Shown piece by piece: positions 11,860-22,284 of a DNA stretch of 64,000 nucleotides. The notes under the pieces are model-generated. The model had not been told where the DNA came from and made no database searches. It worked only from the letters and a program-made list of their open reading frames with translations. The stretch lies in the NCBI GenBank assembly GCA_020466095.1, contig CM035806.1:140055934-140119933 (forward strand), in the 5' to 3' direction. Source of the DNA: Chlorops oryzae (Eukaryota; Arthropoda; Insecta; Diptera; Chloropidae). The stretch's first letter is position 1, and each line of letters opens with the position of its first letter. Made by a program: the position numbers and the translations under genes.

Positions 11860-12789
11860 CTAACTGAAAGATTTGAGTGCGCTCTTCGGTACGGGAGGAC
11901 TCTCGCCCATTACGGTTAGGAAAGAAACCTCGAATATGGTCGGCTTGCTCGAATAGAAGCCGATCTGGACATCGATCAGCCATTTCATTAATTCGATAAT
12001 ATCACAAAAGCCGCATATGGCAATCACGGCGCCGGCTTTCCTGCCATGCTGATGCGAATCGAATACGGCAACCATGCCACCATATAGATCGAAGACGAAA
12101 CTCATGGTGCGACTGTTACTGATTAAGGCAGCGAATAGAAAGCGCGAATTGCTCATCGATGTCAGCGGTGCCTTCCTGCCAAGGCTCTGACGGTACTTAA
12201 AATACGAATCGAGTCCAACATGAAGGATATAGGCGAGACGTTGGGCGATCGATTTCCGGTAATTGCTTTGCTTCGGATTCGCTTGCGAGTGTGTGAAGAA
12301 CCACTCCTGCAGACGGAATTGTTTATGCGATTGTTTCCTCAGCGACGATATGGCATCGGGTATATTAATATTCTTGGTATGACGTTTCGGGCAATTGGTG
12401 AAGCAGCGCTTATAGACCTTATTGCCTTCGTTGATCGCCGTGCTGAATAGTTCGACCGCACGCAATGGCAGCCGGTTGGTGTTTTCCAAAATATTTTCCT
12501 GCTCTTTCGAAACCTTATCGGCCAACAGAAGGGAGATGAGCGTACAGGAATGCGAGCCGCTCTCGCGGTACTCACCGTAATTGGATTGGCAAAATTCCGG
12601 CGGGAACCACCAGATGTACAGACTCCCCCGGTGCTCGCGCACCGTTTTCACATTGAGCCCGATTATTTGAATTCGATACAGATGGCATGATTTCTTAACG
12701 TACGGAATATGCACAGACGACGAACTGGAAAGGCTGTCGGAACTTTTATAGCTCCGTTGGTAACGGTGAATTTCTCTACTCAATTGCAT
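11860..12789 (-). CDS. Unknown protein with possible papain-fold protease signature
   Basis: An intact, intronless 309-codon ORF with G/C-rich third positions unlike the surrounding DNA, so it is very probably a real gene. The first ATG is at 12787-12789; the open frame extends 17 codons upstream but starts there only with TTG after an in-frame TAG. I do not recognise the family by name. Visible features (numbered from the ATG) are: a Ser-rich segment at about 18-27, a WW at 60-61, a Cys in SGSHSCTLISLL (Cys82), basic stretches at 125-180, and a hydrophobic block with FDLYGGMVAVFDSHQHG, where Asp244-Ser-His246 could be a catalytic D-x-H. Cys followed some 160 residues later by D-x-H is the arrangement of herpesvirus tegument-type deubiquitinases and related papain folds. 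This is inference. No signal peptide or membrane segment is evident. Confidence 0.75.
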   Translation of the reverse strand: MQLSREIHRYQRSYKSSDSLSSSSSVHIPYVKKSCHLYRIQIIGLNVKTVREHRGSLYIWWFPPEFCQSNYGEYRESGSHSCTLISLLLADKVSKEQENILENTNRLPLRAVELFSTAINEGNKVYKRCFTNCPKRHTKNINIPDAISSLRKQSHKQFRLQEWFFTHSQANPKQSNYRKSIAQRLAYILHVGLDSYFKYRQSLGRKAPLTSMSNSRFLFAALISNSRTMSFVFDLYGGMVAVFDSHQHGRKAGAVIAICGFCDIIELMKWLIDVQIGFYSSKPTIFEVSFLTVMGESPPVPKSALKSFS

Positions 12790-13841
12790 TGCAAATTGGG
12801 ACGGGACCGGGGTCGGCAATTTACATATTCCGAGGGCCAAAAGCTAACCTCGAACTAGTGGATTCGGTTGATTTTGTCCCCGTGATTTTGCAATTGTTTT
12901 CTTTCTTTCTTGTTTCTTACTTTCTTACGATCCGCAAAAAAAAAAAAAAAAAAAAAAAAAAACAAGTGAACGAATAGACAAACCGTCGTCGAGGAATCCA
13001 GAAGGTTTCACTAAGAATTTGGGAAAGAGAAATGTGTTTTTTTTTATTTTAAATTTAAGTTATCCTTTTTTCCTTTAATCGCGCCGAAATTTCCACATAC
13101 AAGATAGAATGAAATTATCGATACAGAAACGGAAAGACTACTTCGATCTTGGCATTTTCGGTTTCCTTTCTTTTAGTATTTATTTATATTATTTCTTATA
13201 CAGGAACAGTGTTCAACTAGCGTCTCCTTTTCAAATACGTCCGGTTTTGTTCAATTTCTTACTAGCTCCACTCATAAATGTGGGTTATCCCCAATTTCCT
13301 GGCACAATTCCTCTTAACATGAATGCCAGCCAGGGCCCGATCGAGCTTTTTTGTCGCTCAGGGCAAAAACAATATTTGCCGCCCCTAAGTATGATGACCC
13401 CAAAAGGGTACTATTTTCGCATATCCTCCCTCACAGTGCCGCTCTAGAGATATGCCCAGCACTTAACCGGAGCCTGATGCGAGCATATGGGACTCTGTAC
13501 TGTAATTTAGCTAATCTCAACATTGCGAATTTTATGAGTCAATATGGCAAAATGAAGTGCCTTCGAAATGCGAGAAAAAATTTCCAGTGTATTTTATAGA
13601 CTCGCGCTTACCCACCTGTCGACTGGCTCGCAGTCAGATCCTCCGATTAAGCTAAAATTAATATAGGACCAAATAATGGTCCTGTGTCTAATTCAGACTA
13701 AACTAATGTTAATTATAATACTAAGTTAGCCCAAAACCGTTGAAATCGGCCCCAGATGGAGGAAACCGTCCCCTTACCCTTCATTTTTTTCGTTTCTATC
13801 TTTCTCTTAGTTTCTCTATAATTTCGCCTTGTACCACTCGC
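12790..13841. other. Gene-free stretch upstream of the 11860-12789 gene
   Basis: Holds the presumed promoter/5' region of the minus-strand gene, a poly-A run at 12937-12962 and otherwise undistinguished DNA. The overlapping ORFs at 13109-13599 lack coding texture. Confidence 0.4.
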
Positions 13842-14212
13842 CCCCCTCTCTCTCATTCTCATTCTCCTCTCTCTCTCTCTCCTCTCTCCCCTCTCCCTCT
13901 CTCCCCTCTCTCCCTCTCTCCTTCTCCTTTCTCACCCTCTCTCTAACCCTCTCCCTCTTTCTCCGTCTCCCTCTCTCTCTCTCCCTTTTTCTCCCTCTCC
14001 CTCTCTCTCTCTCCCTCTCCTCTCTTCCCTTCTCCCTCTCTCTCTCTCCCCTCTCCCTCTCCCTCCCCTCTCTCCTCTCTCCTCTCCCTCTCCCTCTCCC
14101 TCTCCTCTCCTCCCTCTCCCTCTCCCTCTCTCCCTCTCCCTCTCCCTCTCCTCCCTCTCCCTCTCCCTCTCACACTCTCTCTCTCTCCACTCTCCTCTCT
14201 CCTCCCCTCTCC
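13842..14212. repeat. Long CT/CCT microsatellite tract
   Basis: About 370 bp composed almost entirely of CT, CCT and CCCT units on the plus strand. It produces long artificial Leu/Ser/Pro frames on one strand and Arg/Glu frames on the other. A smaller tract lies at 14289-14365. Confidence 0.95.
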
Positions 14213-14440
14213 TCATGGCCACCCCCCACGCCCTAAACGAACATTCAATTTTTAATCGAAAAATTTTTCTCGCGAGTTTCAAAAAATCTCTCTCAAATCC
14301 GTCTCCTCTCTCCTCATCAACTCTCTCTCTCACACACTCTCTCTCTCTCACTATCCCGCTCTCTCTCATGGCCACCAGCCCCACGCCCTAAACGAACATT
14401 CAATTTATTAATCGAAAAAATTTTTTCGCGAGTTTCAAAA
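14212..14440. repeat. Two direct copies of about 75 bp separated by CT repeat
   Basis: CTCATGGCCACC, CACGCCCTAAACGAACATTC, AATCGAAAAA and GCGAGTTTCAAAA occur in the same order at 14212-14285 and 14366-14440. With the CT tracts this makes a two-unit tandem duplication of about 154 bp. Confidence 0.85.
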
Positions 14441-14828
14441 GAAAGTCCGATTCAAAGATCCGAGATGTTTCGAATGAGAATCTCTCATAACAGCGCCCCG
14501 ATTTATTCCTCTCTTTATCGGAAAACATAAAATTCGCACACACAATGGACTTTGGAATTTCTTTTGATTATTTTGCATTGACTTTATGATTGCCAAAATT
14601 TTCTCTGAAACGCTTCGAAACACTTTTAATGTTTATTGTTTCCACTCGAACCGCACCCAAAAATCATGTTCATTCCGATCGTAAATTTTTAAAATATTCA
14701 ACTGCCAGATTCATGGATTTTTTCTTGCTTTCATTCTCTTCCGGTACATGCAGACGCAAAGCTGCTGGAAAGAAAATAAAATTATGTAGGTACATACATA
14801 TATACATAGATGTTTTCAGACTTTTCAA

Positions 14829-15088
14829 CGAATCTGCAGAATTCTCAATGTTTAGGAATATGGGCAAATCCATCAGAAAGTAAACCAAGTTCCAAAAAAT
14901 GAAATTGTTATTTTTTTAATTAAAAAAACTTTTTTATTTAAATATTTTGTTTATAAGCTATGGGTAAAATGGGCGTTCCCTTGAGTATCAATTTCAGTTC
15001 TTGTTCACCCGCTGCCATTTTGAAAGATTTCGGCGCATTAACGAAAATTGTCTCCATTTTAAAGAATTCTAAGAATTTTTATCCCTAT
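14829..15088 (+). repeat. Direct repeat X, left copy
   Basis: Begins CGAATCTGCAGAATTCTC and ends TTTTTATCCCTATA. A close copy is at 18618-18924, so the two flank the first 3.5 kb duplicated unit exactly. The right copy carries an extra insertion of about 35 bp (18690-18734) ending in a TATACCCC...GGGTATA motif. Confidence 0.8.
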
Positions 15089-16164
15089 ATGATGCTCCTT
15101 GCTTGTGCTTTATAGAACAAGCAAAGATCTCAAAACGCCCTGAGAGCTGCAATATATTGTGTTATTTTATTTTCAATCAGAAAGAACTTATATGATCGAT
15201 GCTCGATGTCCATTATGACAAAAATTAATCGTCCTAGCCGCCTATTTTATTAACTACTTAACTAGGCAAATGAATCGAAAGGTTAGTTTCCGTTGGTCTA
15301 TATGCAAACTTTGAATATTCTTTTATTTTGAAGGACCTCCAATATTTTTCTAACATTGCTAATTTCACGGAAATGGAGGAATTTTCATATCGATCTGAAA
15401 AAGACTTCCACACTTCCAATTCGAATTCAAATAAATCCAAATTATCACCATCCTTTCATATTGAAAACTTAACTTAAACTTAATTACTGTATTGCTATAT
15501 GCGATTATCATCGATCTTATATGGAAAGAAACCGAACATCTGATCCAGACTATAAGTTCGTGATGTCGAAAACGCCCAATGAAGCCGCGATTCGTAAATA
15601 TGTATAAGCTTTAATCACTCAAGGTCCGGTTAGTTTAAGTTTTCACCGCTCCAGATACTCCTATTCCAGAGTCTTTATGTTTATATGTATTTAAAAATAC
15701 ATACACAAATCATCCTTTTTTAAAGTGATATAACTCAATAACGAAAACTTTTAGACTAGAGGTCCAAAAACAAAAAATAAGCTATCGCGTATTAAAATAA
15801 TGCAGAAAATTCCGTGGACACCCTGTATATATTGATCATTGGATGTCAATTACGTGCAAACATTCCTTCGCGTTTGAATTTTGGGATGAAGACAATTTTC
15901 AAAACAACGCCCTTTTGACACGCCCACTTATTTAAATGTTCAAATATACCTCGTGTCACAGACTCGAACCTTTTGTTACAGAGACCTAGCTCAGACCTGA
16001 ACCAAAATCTACTGTAATTATTTAGCTCGGACCCGAACCTTTATTGTATGGACATAGCTCGGGCGCGAACCAAACAATTTTAGTGTACAAAAAAGTATTC
16101 TCGTGTGACCGCAAAAGAATCAAATGGGAATTGTTTCATGAACGTGTGGCTGCGCTCTAACAAT

Positions 16165-16483
16165 GAGGCCTTCTACACTAGGCAATTTTAGTTGCGCAAC
16201 TCGCGAGTTTGTAGGAAAGACGCGGTAAGGGGAAGGTAAGGGGAAAATTGCTGTCGCGAGTTGCTCGTACAGGCAATTTTGTGCGATACGCTTTGTGCAT
16301 CTCTTTCTTACTTTCAAACGTGAAAATGCCATCTCTTTCTTACTTTCAAACGTGTAAGTGGCGTCGGGGTTGTTTTTGACGATCGGCAACTCGAGTTGCT
16401 GACCCAATGTAGACAAAAAAGCAACTCCAAAAGAGAATTCGATATGAGCTGCGCAACTAAAATTGCCTAGTGTAGAAGGCCTC
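16165..16483 (+). mobile_element. 319-bp MITE, copy A
   Basis: Inverted ends of about 34-38 bp start GAGGCCTTCTACACTAGGCA and are flanked by AAT on both sides (3-bp TSD). Inside are two direct copies of CATCTCTTTCTTACTTTCAA and internal echoes of the terminal AGGCAATTTT and CTCGCGAGTT. Copies of exactly the same length are at 25419-25737 and, inverted, at 35261-35579. The 121-codon ORF spanning it is a by-product. Confidence 0.9.
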
Positions 16484-16501
16484 AATTACAAGTTAATAAC
16501 T

Positions 16502-16925
16502 AGTGCTGTAAAAGTAACGAAAAAAGAGTACCCGTATGTATTCATTACCTTAACAATTAGTACTCGTTAATGTCGATCGTCACCAGCTACTTATGATATT
16601 TAATAAAGATCTTTGTGTAATGTTAGAAAAACGAATCGATCGCGTGCGTGTAGAAATATTCCATAGCTTGCGTCTTTTCTTGTCCATCGAAAAAATGTGG
16701 TACTTGAGCAACTGAAAGTTCGCGTTTGGATTAGGAAAACAGTCTCTCCAACAGTACCAACCAAATTACGCTACCACGTTGACTTGAACTGGTTTTCCCT
16801 TGTCGTGACGTCGCCTAAGCTGAAAAATCGCAGAGTATGAAAAATACGAATAACGAATTTTTTTCGTACAATATGGCGCACCCGTTACTCAGTAACGAAT
16901 ACATACGGTTTGTTACACCTCTAAT
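16502..16925. mobile_element. Possible MITE with TAGWGSTGTAA ends, copy A
   Basis: Left TAGTGCTGTAA with CCGTATGTATTC; right GAATACATACGG with TTACACCTCTA form imperfect inverted repeats. No clean target duplication was found. The same structure is present in the second unit at about 25756-26173. Confidence 0.45.
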
Positions 16926-17582
16926 GTATAACAGGTGCTTTATTTCCTATCGGTTGTTGCTTTTGTTCAACTCGGCAAGTTTTTGTATATAAATTTGAAC
17001 TATGAGCGAATTTCATTCATAGCCAAGTTAAACCGTGCCGTGTTTCAAGGTTTCAAGGTGAGTGGGAACAAGTTTACAATACGGTCGTATCTGGGAGTTC
17101 ATTCAAATTCGGTCCGTACACCTAAAATGATATTCTGAATCGAAATGTGCAATAAGAATTTCGGGGGAAGATGTTTATTTTCAAATATTTGATTATGAAT
17201 AATAGAAATTGGTTGAAATCACTTTGTTTACAGTAATTTCGATAAATAACGGTGTTGCCAGAAATATTTTTATAAGGTAGTTTTTAGAATGTGGTCACGA
17301 ACATGCGGAGGAAAAGGGAACGTATTTGCTGCTTCTTTTTGGACCAGTTTGGTACTAGACCCTAACTAGACTAGTTGTAATCAGTTTTTTTTTTAATTTT
17401 AGCGCCAAAATTCTTAGAATAATTCACTTAATCCATATATAAATTTTCTAAACTTCCTCTTGAATTTTGATGTCAAATATCTCGAAGGAACTGGAGAATT
17501 GTAACGGCTTCCATTCGTTTGTTTTAAAACATTATACCGGTTAAGGCTGGATATATCCTTTTTTACTACTTACGTTTTTTAC

Positions 17583-17910
17583 GTAGAGAAAAATGTGTAG
17601 TGTAGAGAAAGTACCATTGTTGTATACACTGAAGACCGTCTCTGCAATTCTAAAGTTCTACGTAACATATTTAGAGTAGCGCTCTACTGTGTGCTCCACG
17701 ACTATGTACATACACTGCCAAAGTAATTTTCTCTACTGTAGAGTCGTAGAGAAGACATTCTTCTGCAGTTTAAATAACCATGGAGCACATAGAAGAGCTC
17801 TACTCTAAATATTTCGACGGCAGCTCTACGTGGAACTCTAGAATTGTAGAGACGATGTTCAGTGTACACAACAAAGGTAGATTCTCTACACTCTACAATA
17901 TTTTCTCTAC
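17583..17910. mobile_element. Foldback element rich in GTAGAG/CTCTAC, copy A
   Basis: Arms of about 130 bp (17583-17707 and 17780-17910) are imperfect reverse complements, starting GTAGAGAAAA and ending TTTTCTCTAC, with GTGCTCCA / TGGAGCAC near the centre. The repeated CTCTAC motif occurs throughout. The mirrored ORFs at 17702-17914 and 17780-18022 are by-products. Copy B is at 26831-27158. Confidence 0.8.
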
Positions 17911-18351
17911 CCAAAAAAAAAAAAAAAACTATAGTGCATTTCAGGCTTTACATTTACTTTATTATTATTATTATAATTTTTTTTTTTTTTTACAATTTCA
18001 AATCCGCTTTCTCTTTACGTGATAGCCGTATTTTAACAATTGATACAATAAAAGCAGTTTTTCAAAGACCGCATGGTTCAAATTTTTCGAATATTAGTTA
18101 TATTCTTAACAACGGACAATCAATACTTAGAATAACTTTACTGACTCAAAAATACACATCACATTGTGATCAATGTGCGGACGCACTTGAGACGGCCACG
18201 ACCGAACAAAGAAACAAGCATGAAAAGAAGATTGTGGTGTAACTTTCGAGAAAAAAATCATGTTTATAATATTTGGGGAAAAGTATCTTCAATTACATTG
18301 ATTGAATTCTTATCAATTTGAACATTTCAAATTCTTCTTCGGTTTTTATGT

Positions 18352-18597
18352 GTGTATGTTGGAGTGGGTGCCACTTAGGCCGTTTACCGGCCCATTGTGA
18401 TACTACGAGGGGGTTTTCTTGAGTTTGTGTGAGTGTATGTCCTTTTATGAGTGTGCCCCTAACATGTGATTTTTTTGAAAACCAGTGCTAGGCTTGGACC
18501 ATTGCACTCCGTTTCGCCTGTGATGGGAATCGAACCCCGGACCCCGGGATCAAGGGCATAGTACGCATCCCGTACGCTATCCCAGAGCCATGCTTCC
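18352..18597 (-). mobile_element. tRNA-derived SINE, type 2, copy A
   Basis: On the minus strand the head reads TGGCTCTGGGATAGCGTACG, then a perfect pol III box B, GGTTCGATTCC. The 3' module has TATCACAATGGGCC and GGCCTAAGTGGCACCC, shared with the type 1 SINEs, while the head is different. It lies inside the duplicated unit; the copy is at 27600-27846. Confidence 0.7.
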
Positions 18598-18617
18598 TCG
18601 GTTACATTTTACTTTTT

Positions 18618-18924
18618 ACGAATCTGCAGAATTCTCAATGTTTAGGAATATGGGCAAATCCATCAGAATGTAAATACAGTTCCAAACAAGATTCGCACAA
18701 AACTAATATACCCCGCTTACGCTGGGTATAAAAATGAAATTGGTTTTTTTAATTAAAAAAAATTTTTTTATTTAATTTTTTTTGTTCACAAGCTATGGGT
18801 AAAATGGGCGTTCCCTTGAATATCAATTTCAGTTCTTGTTCACCCGCTGCCATTTTGAAAGATTTCGGCGCATTAACGCAAATTGTCTCCATTTTAAACA
18901 ATCCTAAGAATTTTTATCCTTATA
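18618..18924 (+). repeat. Direct repeat X, right copy
   Basis: Matches 14829-15088 from CGAATCTGCAGAATTCTC to TTTTTATCCTTATA, with an internal insertion that includes ATACCCCGCTTACGCTGGGT (18704-18726), an end motif of the TATACCC-type repeats. Confidence 0.8.
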
Positions 18925-18994
18925 CTAGCGTTACCTGGCGCTCGTTGCTGCGCCTCCAATTGAAAGTCGATATAATGGAAACTCAGTACTTTTA

Positions 18995-19623
18995 TTTCAT
19001 ATTTATTTATTTATTTATTTACTTACTTAGCTACAAGATAATTTACATCTATCAGCTAAGTTGATTTAAAATTAGGTCAACTCTAAGTAGAGTTTAGAAA
19101 AAGTATTAAGTTTCTTTTAATTACATGAAGTGGTCTTGAAAAACAAACAAAATCATATAAAGCATTATAGTCCCTGCAAATTACCCTAAATGGTTCAAAA
19201 TCAGTGTAGTTTGAACTGCGTGGAGGCAAGCGAACTGGTTCATAATGACGAAGTGGTCTTGCAGGAACGAAAATAGGAACGCGAGCAAGTAAACTCTGGC
19301 AATCAATCAGTCCAGAGAGAAGCTTATGAAGAAACATCACATTTGCTGTTATGCGACGGCTGCTTAAAGATGGAAGTCTGATCAGTCTTAAGCGATTATT
19401 ATATGGCAGAAGATTCCCGGAAGCATCAAATGAACTATCGCTCAGAGCAAATAAAAGAAATTGTTTTTGTACCGACTCAATTTGATCAACTTAAGTATTA
19501 TATTGTGGGCACCAAACTGGAGACGCATATTCAAGCGTAGGCCGAACAAGTGTGATGTAAAGAAGCTTGGTTATCATTGGATGATTCAATACTCTAGACC
19601 AACGTTTAACAAATCCAAGTACA
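18995..19623 (-). pseudogene. 5'-truncated non-LTR retrotransposon (reverse transcriptase C-terminus)
   Basis: The minus strand translates from about 19623 into the C-terminal part of a Jockey/CR1-type ORF2: a segment with RPTLEYASPVWCPQ, typical of the thumb region after the polymerase domain, followed by the usual LLPYNNRLRLIRLPSLSSRR and the C-terminal RPLRHY...RDYN block (frame open 19083-19340). A TAA interrupts the frame just after the VWCPQYNT segment. Downstream on that strand is a (TAAA)-type tail (18998-19024), as expected for target-primed insertion. Everything upstream of this part of ORF2 is missing. It is a dead fragment. Confidence 0.75.
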
Positions 19624-19876
19624 CTTCTTGATATATAATATAATATATAATATAATAATTATAATCGTGGCTGTTATGGAAACCGGCACAGAATTGAATC
19701 AGAATCAGAATTGATATCAATATCTGTTTCAAATGGTGTTATGAAATAGACACAGTTTTGCTTTTTTCGAAGATAGCAAAATCGATTTTCGAAGATAGGA
19801 AAACCTGACACTTGAAAATGCTATAAGGAAAAAAACAAAAACTAGAATATGTGTTAAAAACTAGATCAATCTTGAC

Positions 19877-20035
19877 GGCCGCCGTGGCTTAGTTGGCTGA
19901 GATGTCAAATTTCAATGCGAGAAGCGCTGGGTTCAACTCCCAATTAATTTTTTTCCCCCCCCATTTCCGTGGTATCAAAACGAACCGATATGCGTCCTAA
20001 GTGCGTCAGCTTTATTGGTGGCAGCCAAACTGTTG
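19877..20035 (+). mobile_element. SINE type 1, copy S4
   Basis: Head contains a perfect box A (TGGCTTAGTTGG) and box B (GGTTCAACTCC) spaced as in tRNA, followed by GGTATCAAAACGAACC, GCGTCCTAAGTGCGTC and GGTGGCAGCCA of the common 3' module. It lacks the CCTAA tail. No tRNA cloverleaf 3' half follows, so it is not a tRNA gene. Confidence 0.7.
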
Positions 20036-20861
20036 CGAAGCTTGCAAAAAGAAATGAGCTAGAGAATCGGGTGGATGATTTCGTCTTTTGTGGGGGGCTC
20101 TGCAGAATTTAACGACACCACGAGTTGCTGCCATAACAAGTCTACAAGCGGTTTGTCCCGCTAAGTAAACCCCTTGCCCATGCCCGGGTGGTTTTCAATG
20201 ACCTCAACTAGTATAGAAGCCTGAGTCGCATTTTTATGCGTTCCAATTAGTCAAAAACATTAAATACCAAAACAATTAAGAAAATATATTCAAATAAAGT
20301 ATTTACCTATATTTCTACAAAAAAAAACCAGCCGGGAAATAGTCAACACACAATCTGCCGACCAATTCTGTCAACTAAAAGCTGCTCGGTTTAAATCAGA
20401 CAATCAAATCAATAAATCTTTTTCTGTAAAGGCTGGTCTCCAGTTCGGTAAGGAATGTCAGCAGAAATGTTCTATTTATTTCTCCGAGGAAAAAAGGTAG
20501 TACTACAGAACTTTTTAGTGCAACAGAGGCAATCTGTCATATGTCACATGTGTCAAAAAAGTGAAACGAAACACAGAAATTAAAAAGGCGCGATTATAAA
20601 CGTTCAGAATAAAAAGCGCGCAAATTCTTCTACTCTCTTTAACAAGCGATATTAATTCGCGTTTATTCTCGTTTGAGAAATTTATTAAGCGTTTTTGGTT
20701 TTTTGGGGTTTTTCTCCGTGTTTTTTTGAAAAAACCCGAAAAATGGATGCACTATTTCTATACAATCACAACTGACCTACATCACTTGTCAAAATTTCTC
20801 CAAGAAACAATTCATTTGCAATTATTTCTGCTGATAGCCTGGGTTACCGTGCACATTTTAT
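20036..20861. other. Gene-free stretch
   Basis: No gene seen. Some short phrases (CAACACACAATC, CAGACAATCAA) recur in order near 21718-21790, hinting at a diverged repeat on both sides of the low-quality block. Confidence 0.4.
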
Positions 20862-21205
20862 GTCAGTTTTTTTAAAAAATAAATTTTCTTTTTTCCGGGA
20901 AAATTTAAAAAATTAAAATAAAAAAAATTTTAAAAAAAAATTTTTTTCTTTTTAAAAAAGGGTTTAAAAACTTTTTGGAAACCCTTTTAAAAAAAGGGAA
21001 AAACCCTAAATTTTTTTCCCGGGGGCCCCTTGGGGGCGAGAGTCTTTTCAAAGGGGGGTTCCAAATTTTTTCCCCCCTCGTGTTTTAAAAAAGGAAAACC
21101 CAAAAATTTAGGGGAAAAACGTTCGAATTTAAAAAGGAAATTTTTAAAAAGGGGAAAACGTTTTTTTTAGAATTTAAAAAATTTTTTGTTTTTGGGGTTT
21201 TCCTA
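20862..21205. other. Homopolymer-stretched block, probable consensus artefact
   Basis: The composition changes abruptly to strings of short homopolymers (A, T, G and C runs of 3-9), for example CCCGGGGGCCCCTTGGGGG at 21021-21039 and GGGGGGTT / TTTCCCCCC, unlike any neighbouring DNA. This pattern is typical of poorly resolved consensus rather than of biology. ORFs here should be ignored. Confidence 0.6.
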
Positions 21206-22284
21206 TAAAAAACATAATATGATATTTTAATAACTAGATGCAACCTGACGCTCAGTTCATTGTCAAATTTAATCAAGAACAATTCAATTGAATTATTTTT
21301 GATAACCATTTCCTGCTTTTATCGAAAACAAAATCGATATTGAAGATAGTGAAACTACATTCTTTTGCAGAAACTGCTATGGAAATCGACAAAAATCTAA
21401 AAATATTCTAAGCATTTCGTGGTAGATATTGCGATGTTAATTTCTGGAGAAGGAACTACAAATTTTTACGTCACCGAGCATTTCCTGTAATGCAATGTCA
21501 ACAAGCTGATAATTCGCTAAAAATCAATAACTTTTCAAACCGGTGCGAATTCTATAACGCAAATGAAAGAATGCGCTGGTCGCATTTTCTGACTCTGACA
21601 GAATTTCAAGCGAATTGTCTAAAAAGCATTATCCTAGAGAAATTGATAAGTGTTTTCAAACTAATAGTATGGGTATCGCTATTTGCTACAATTAGTAAGA
21701 CAAACAGCTAAACTGCCAACACACAATCGCAAGACATTCTCAACTAAATTTATGCTGTCACTGTAGTTTCTCAAGACAATCAATTCAATAGAAGTTATCT
21801 ATTGCTGTAAGCGCTGTCGTCACATATAACTTCGAGATTAAAAAGAATATCAGAACAATGTATACTTTTTCTGCTACGAGGAAAAAAAGTATGACTCAGA
21901 ACCTGTTCTCGAGCAATCAGCATTTCGCAATTGAGTATCCATTCCTCTCAAAAAGCTGAACTGGTTTATCAATCTAATCAGGACGTCATCCTATACACAA
22001 CTGATTTCAGTCAACAATGAAAACAGTTCACAAACAGTTCTACTTTCTCTATAACCCAAAAGCGCAAATATTATTGCATTTAAATCGTTCTGAAATATCT
22101 AAGCGTTCCTGTAACTAGCCGATATCTTTGCATTGACAACATCATTCCAGAGCTTTCCTTTTTAAAAACATCCGTACAATGATGCACAAATTAGTCATAG
22201 AGCCAATCGACCAACTGCCACTGCAACGAACATCGCGATGCATTTCTCGATAATCATATTTTTATGTAGTTGCAATGTATTGCT
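21206..22284. other. Gene-free stretch
   Basis: Ordinary AT-rich DNA; no gene or repeat recognised apart from the weak similarity to 20330-20420. Confidence 0.4.

Larger units (their letters stand above)
15089..18619 (+). repeat. 3.5 kb duplicated unit U, copy A
   Basis: Nearly identical, in direct orientation, to 24344-27867; boundaries were set where the two copies stop matching (left ATGATGCTCCTTGCTTG, right TTTTACTTTTTAC). Length is 3531 bp against 3524 bp, the difference coming from small indels. Both copies contain the same 319-bp MITE, the same foldback and the same SINE, so duplication followed those insertions. An identical-length 60-codon minus-strand frame (15258-15440, and 24513-24695) with protein-like composition survives in both copies, but I cannot assign it. 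No transposase or reverse transcriptase is seen in the unit. Confidence 0.9.

Noticed and set aside
13829..14384. Long ORFs on both strands (Ser/Leu/Pro-rich and Arg/Glu-rich)
   Set aside because: They are translations of the CT microsatellite and have no coding features.
16120..16485. 121-codon ORF repeated at 25374-25739 and, as a 135-codon frame, at 35238-35645
   Set aside because: The frame coincides with the 319-bp MITE and its conservation is explained by the element being copied.
17702..18242. Overlapping ORFs conserved between the two 3.5 kb copies
   Set aside because: They run through a foldback and poly-A/T; identity comes from the recent duplication.
18480..18597. tRNA gene on the minus strand
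   Set aside because: GGTTCGATTCC is perfect, but the sequence continues into the SINE body and is copied with it.
14829..18924. LTR retrotransposon with X as the LTRs
   Set aside because: X lacks TG...CA ends, primer-binding site and polypurine tract, and no gag or pol is found between the copies.
19877..19940. tRNA gene
   Set aside because: Box A and box B are good, but no acceptor-stem pairing or tRNA 3' half follows, and a SINE 3' module does.
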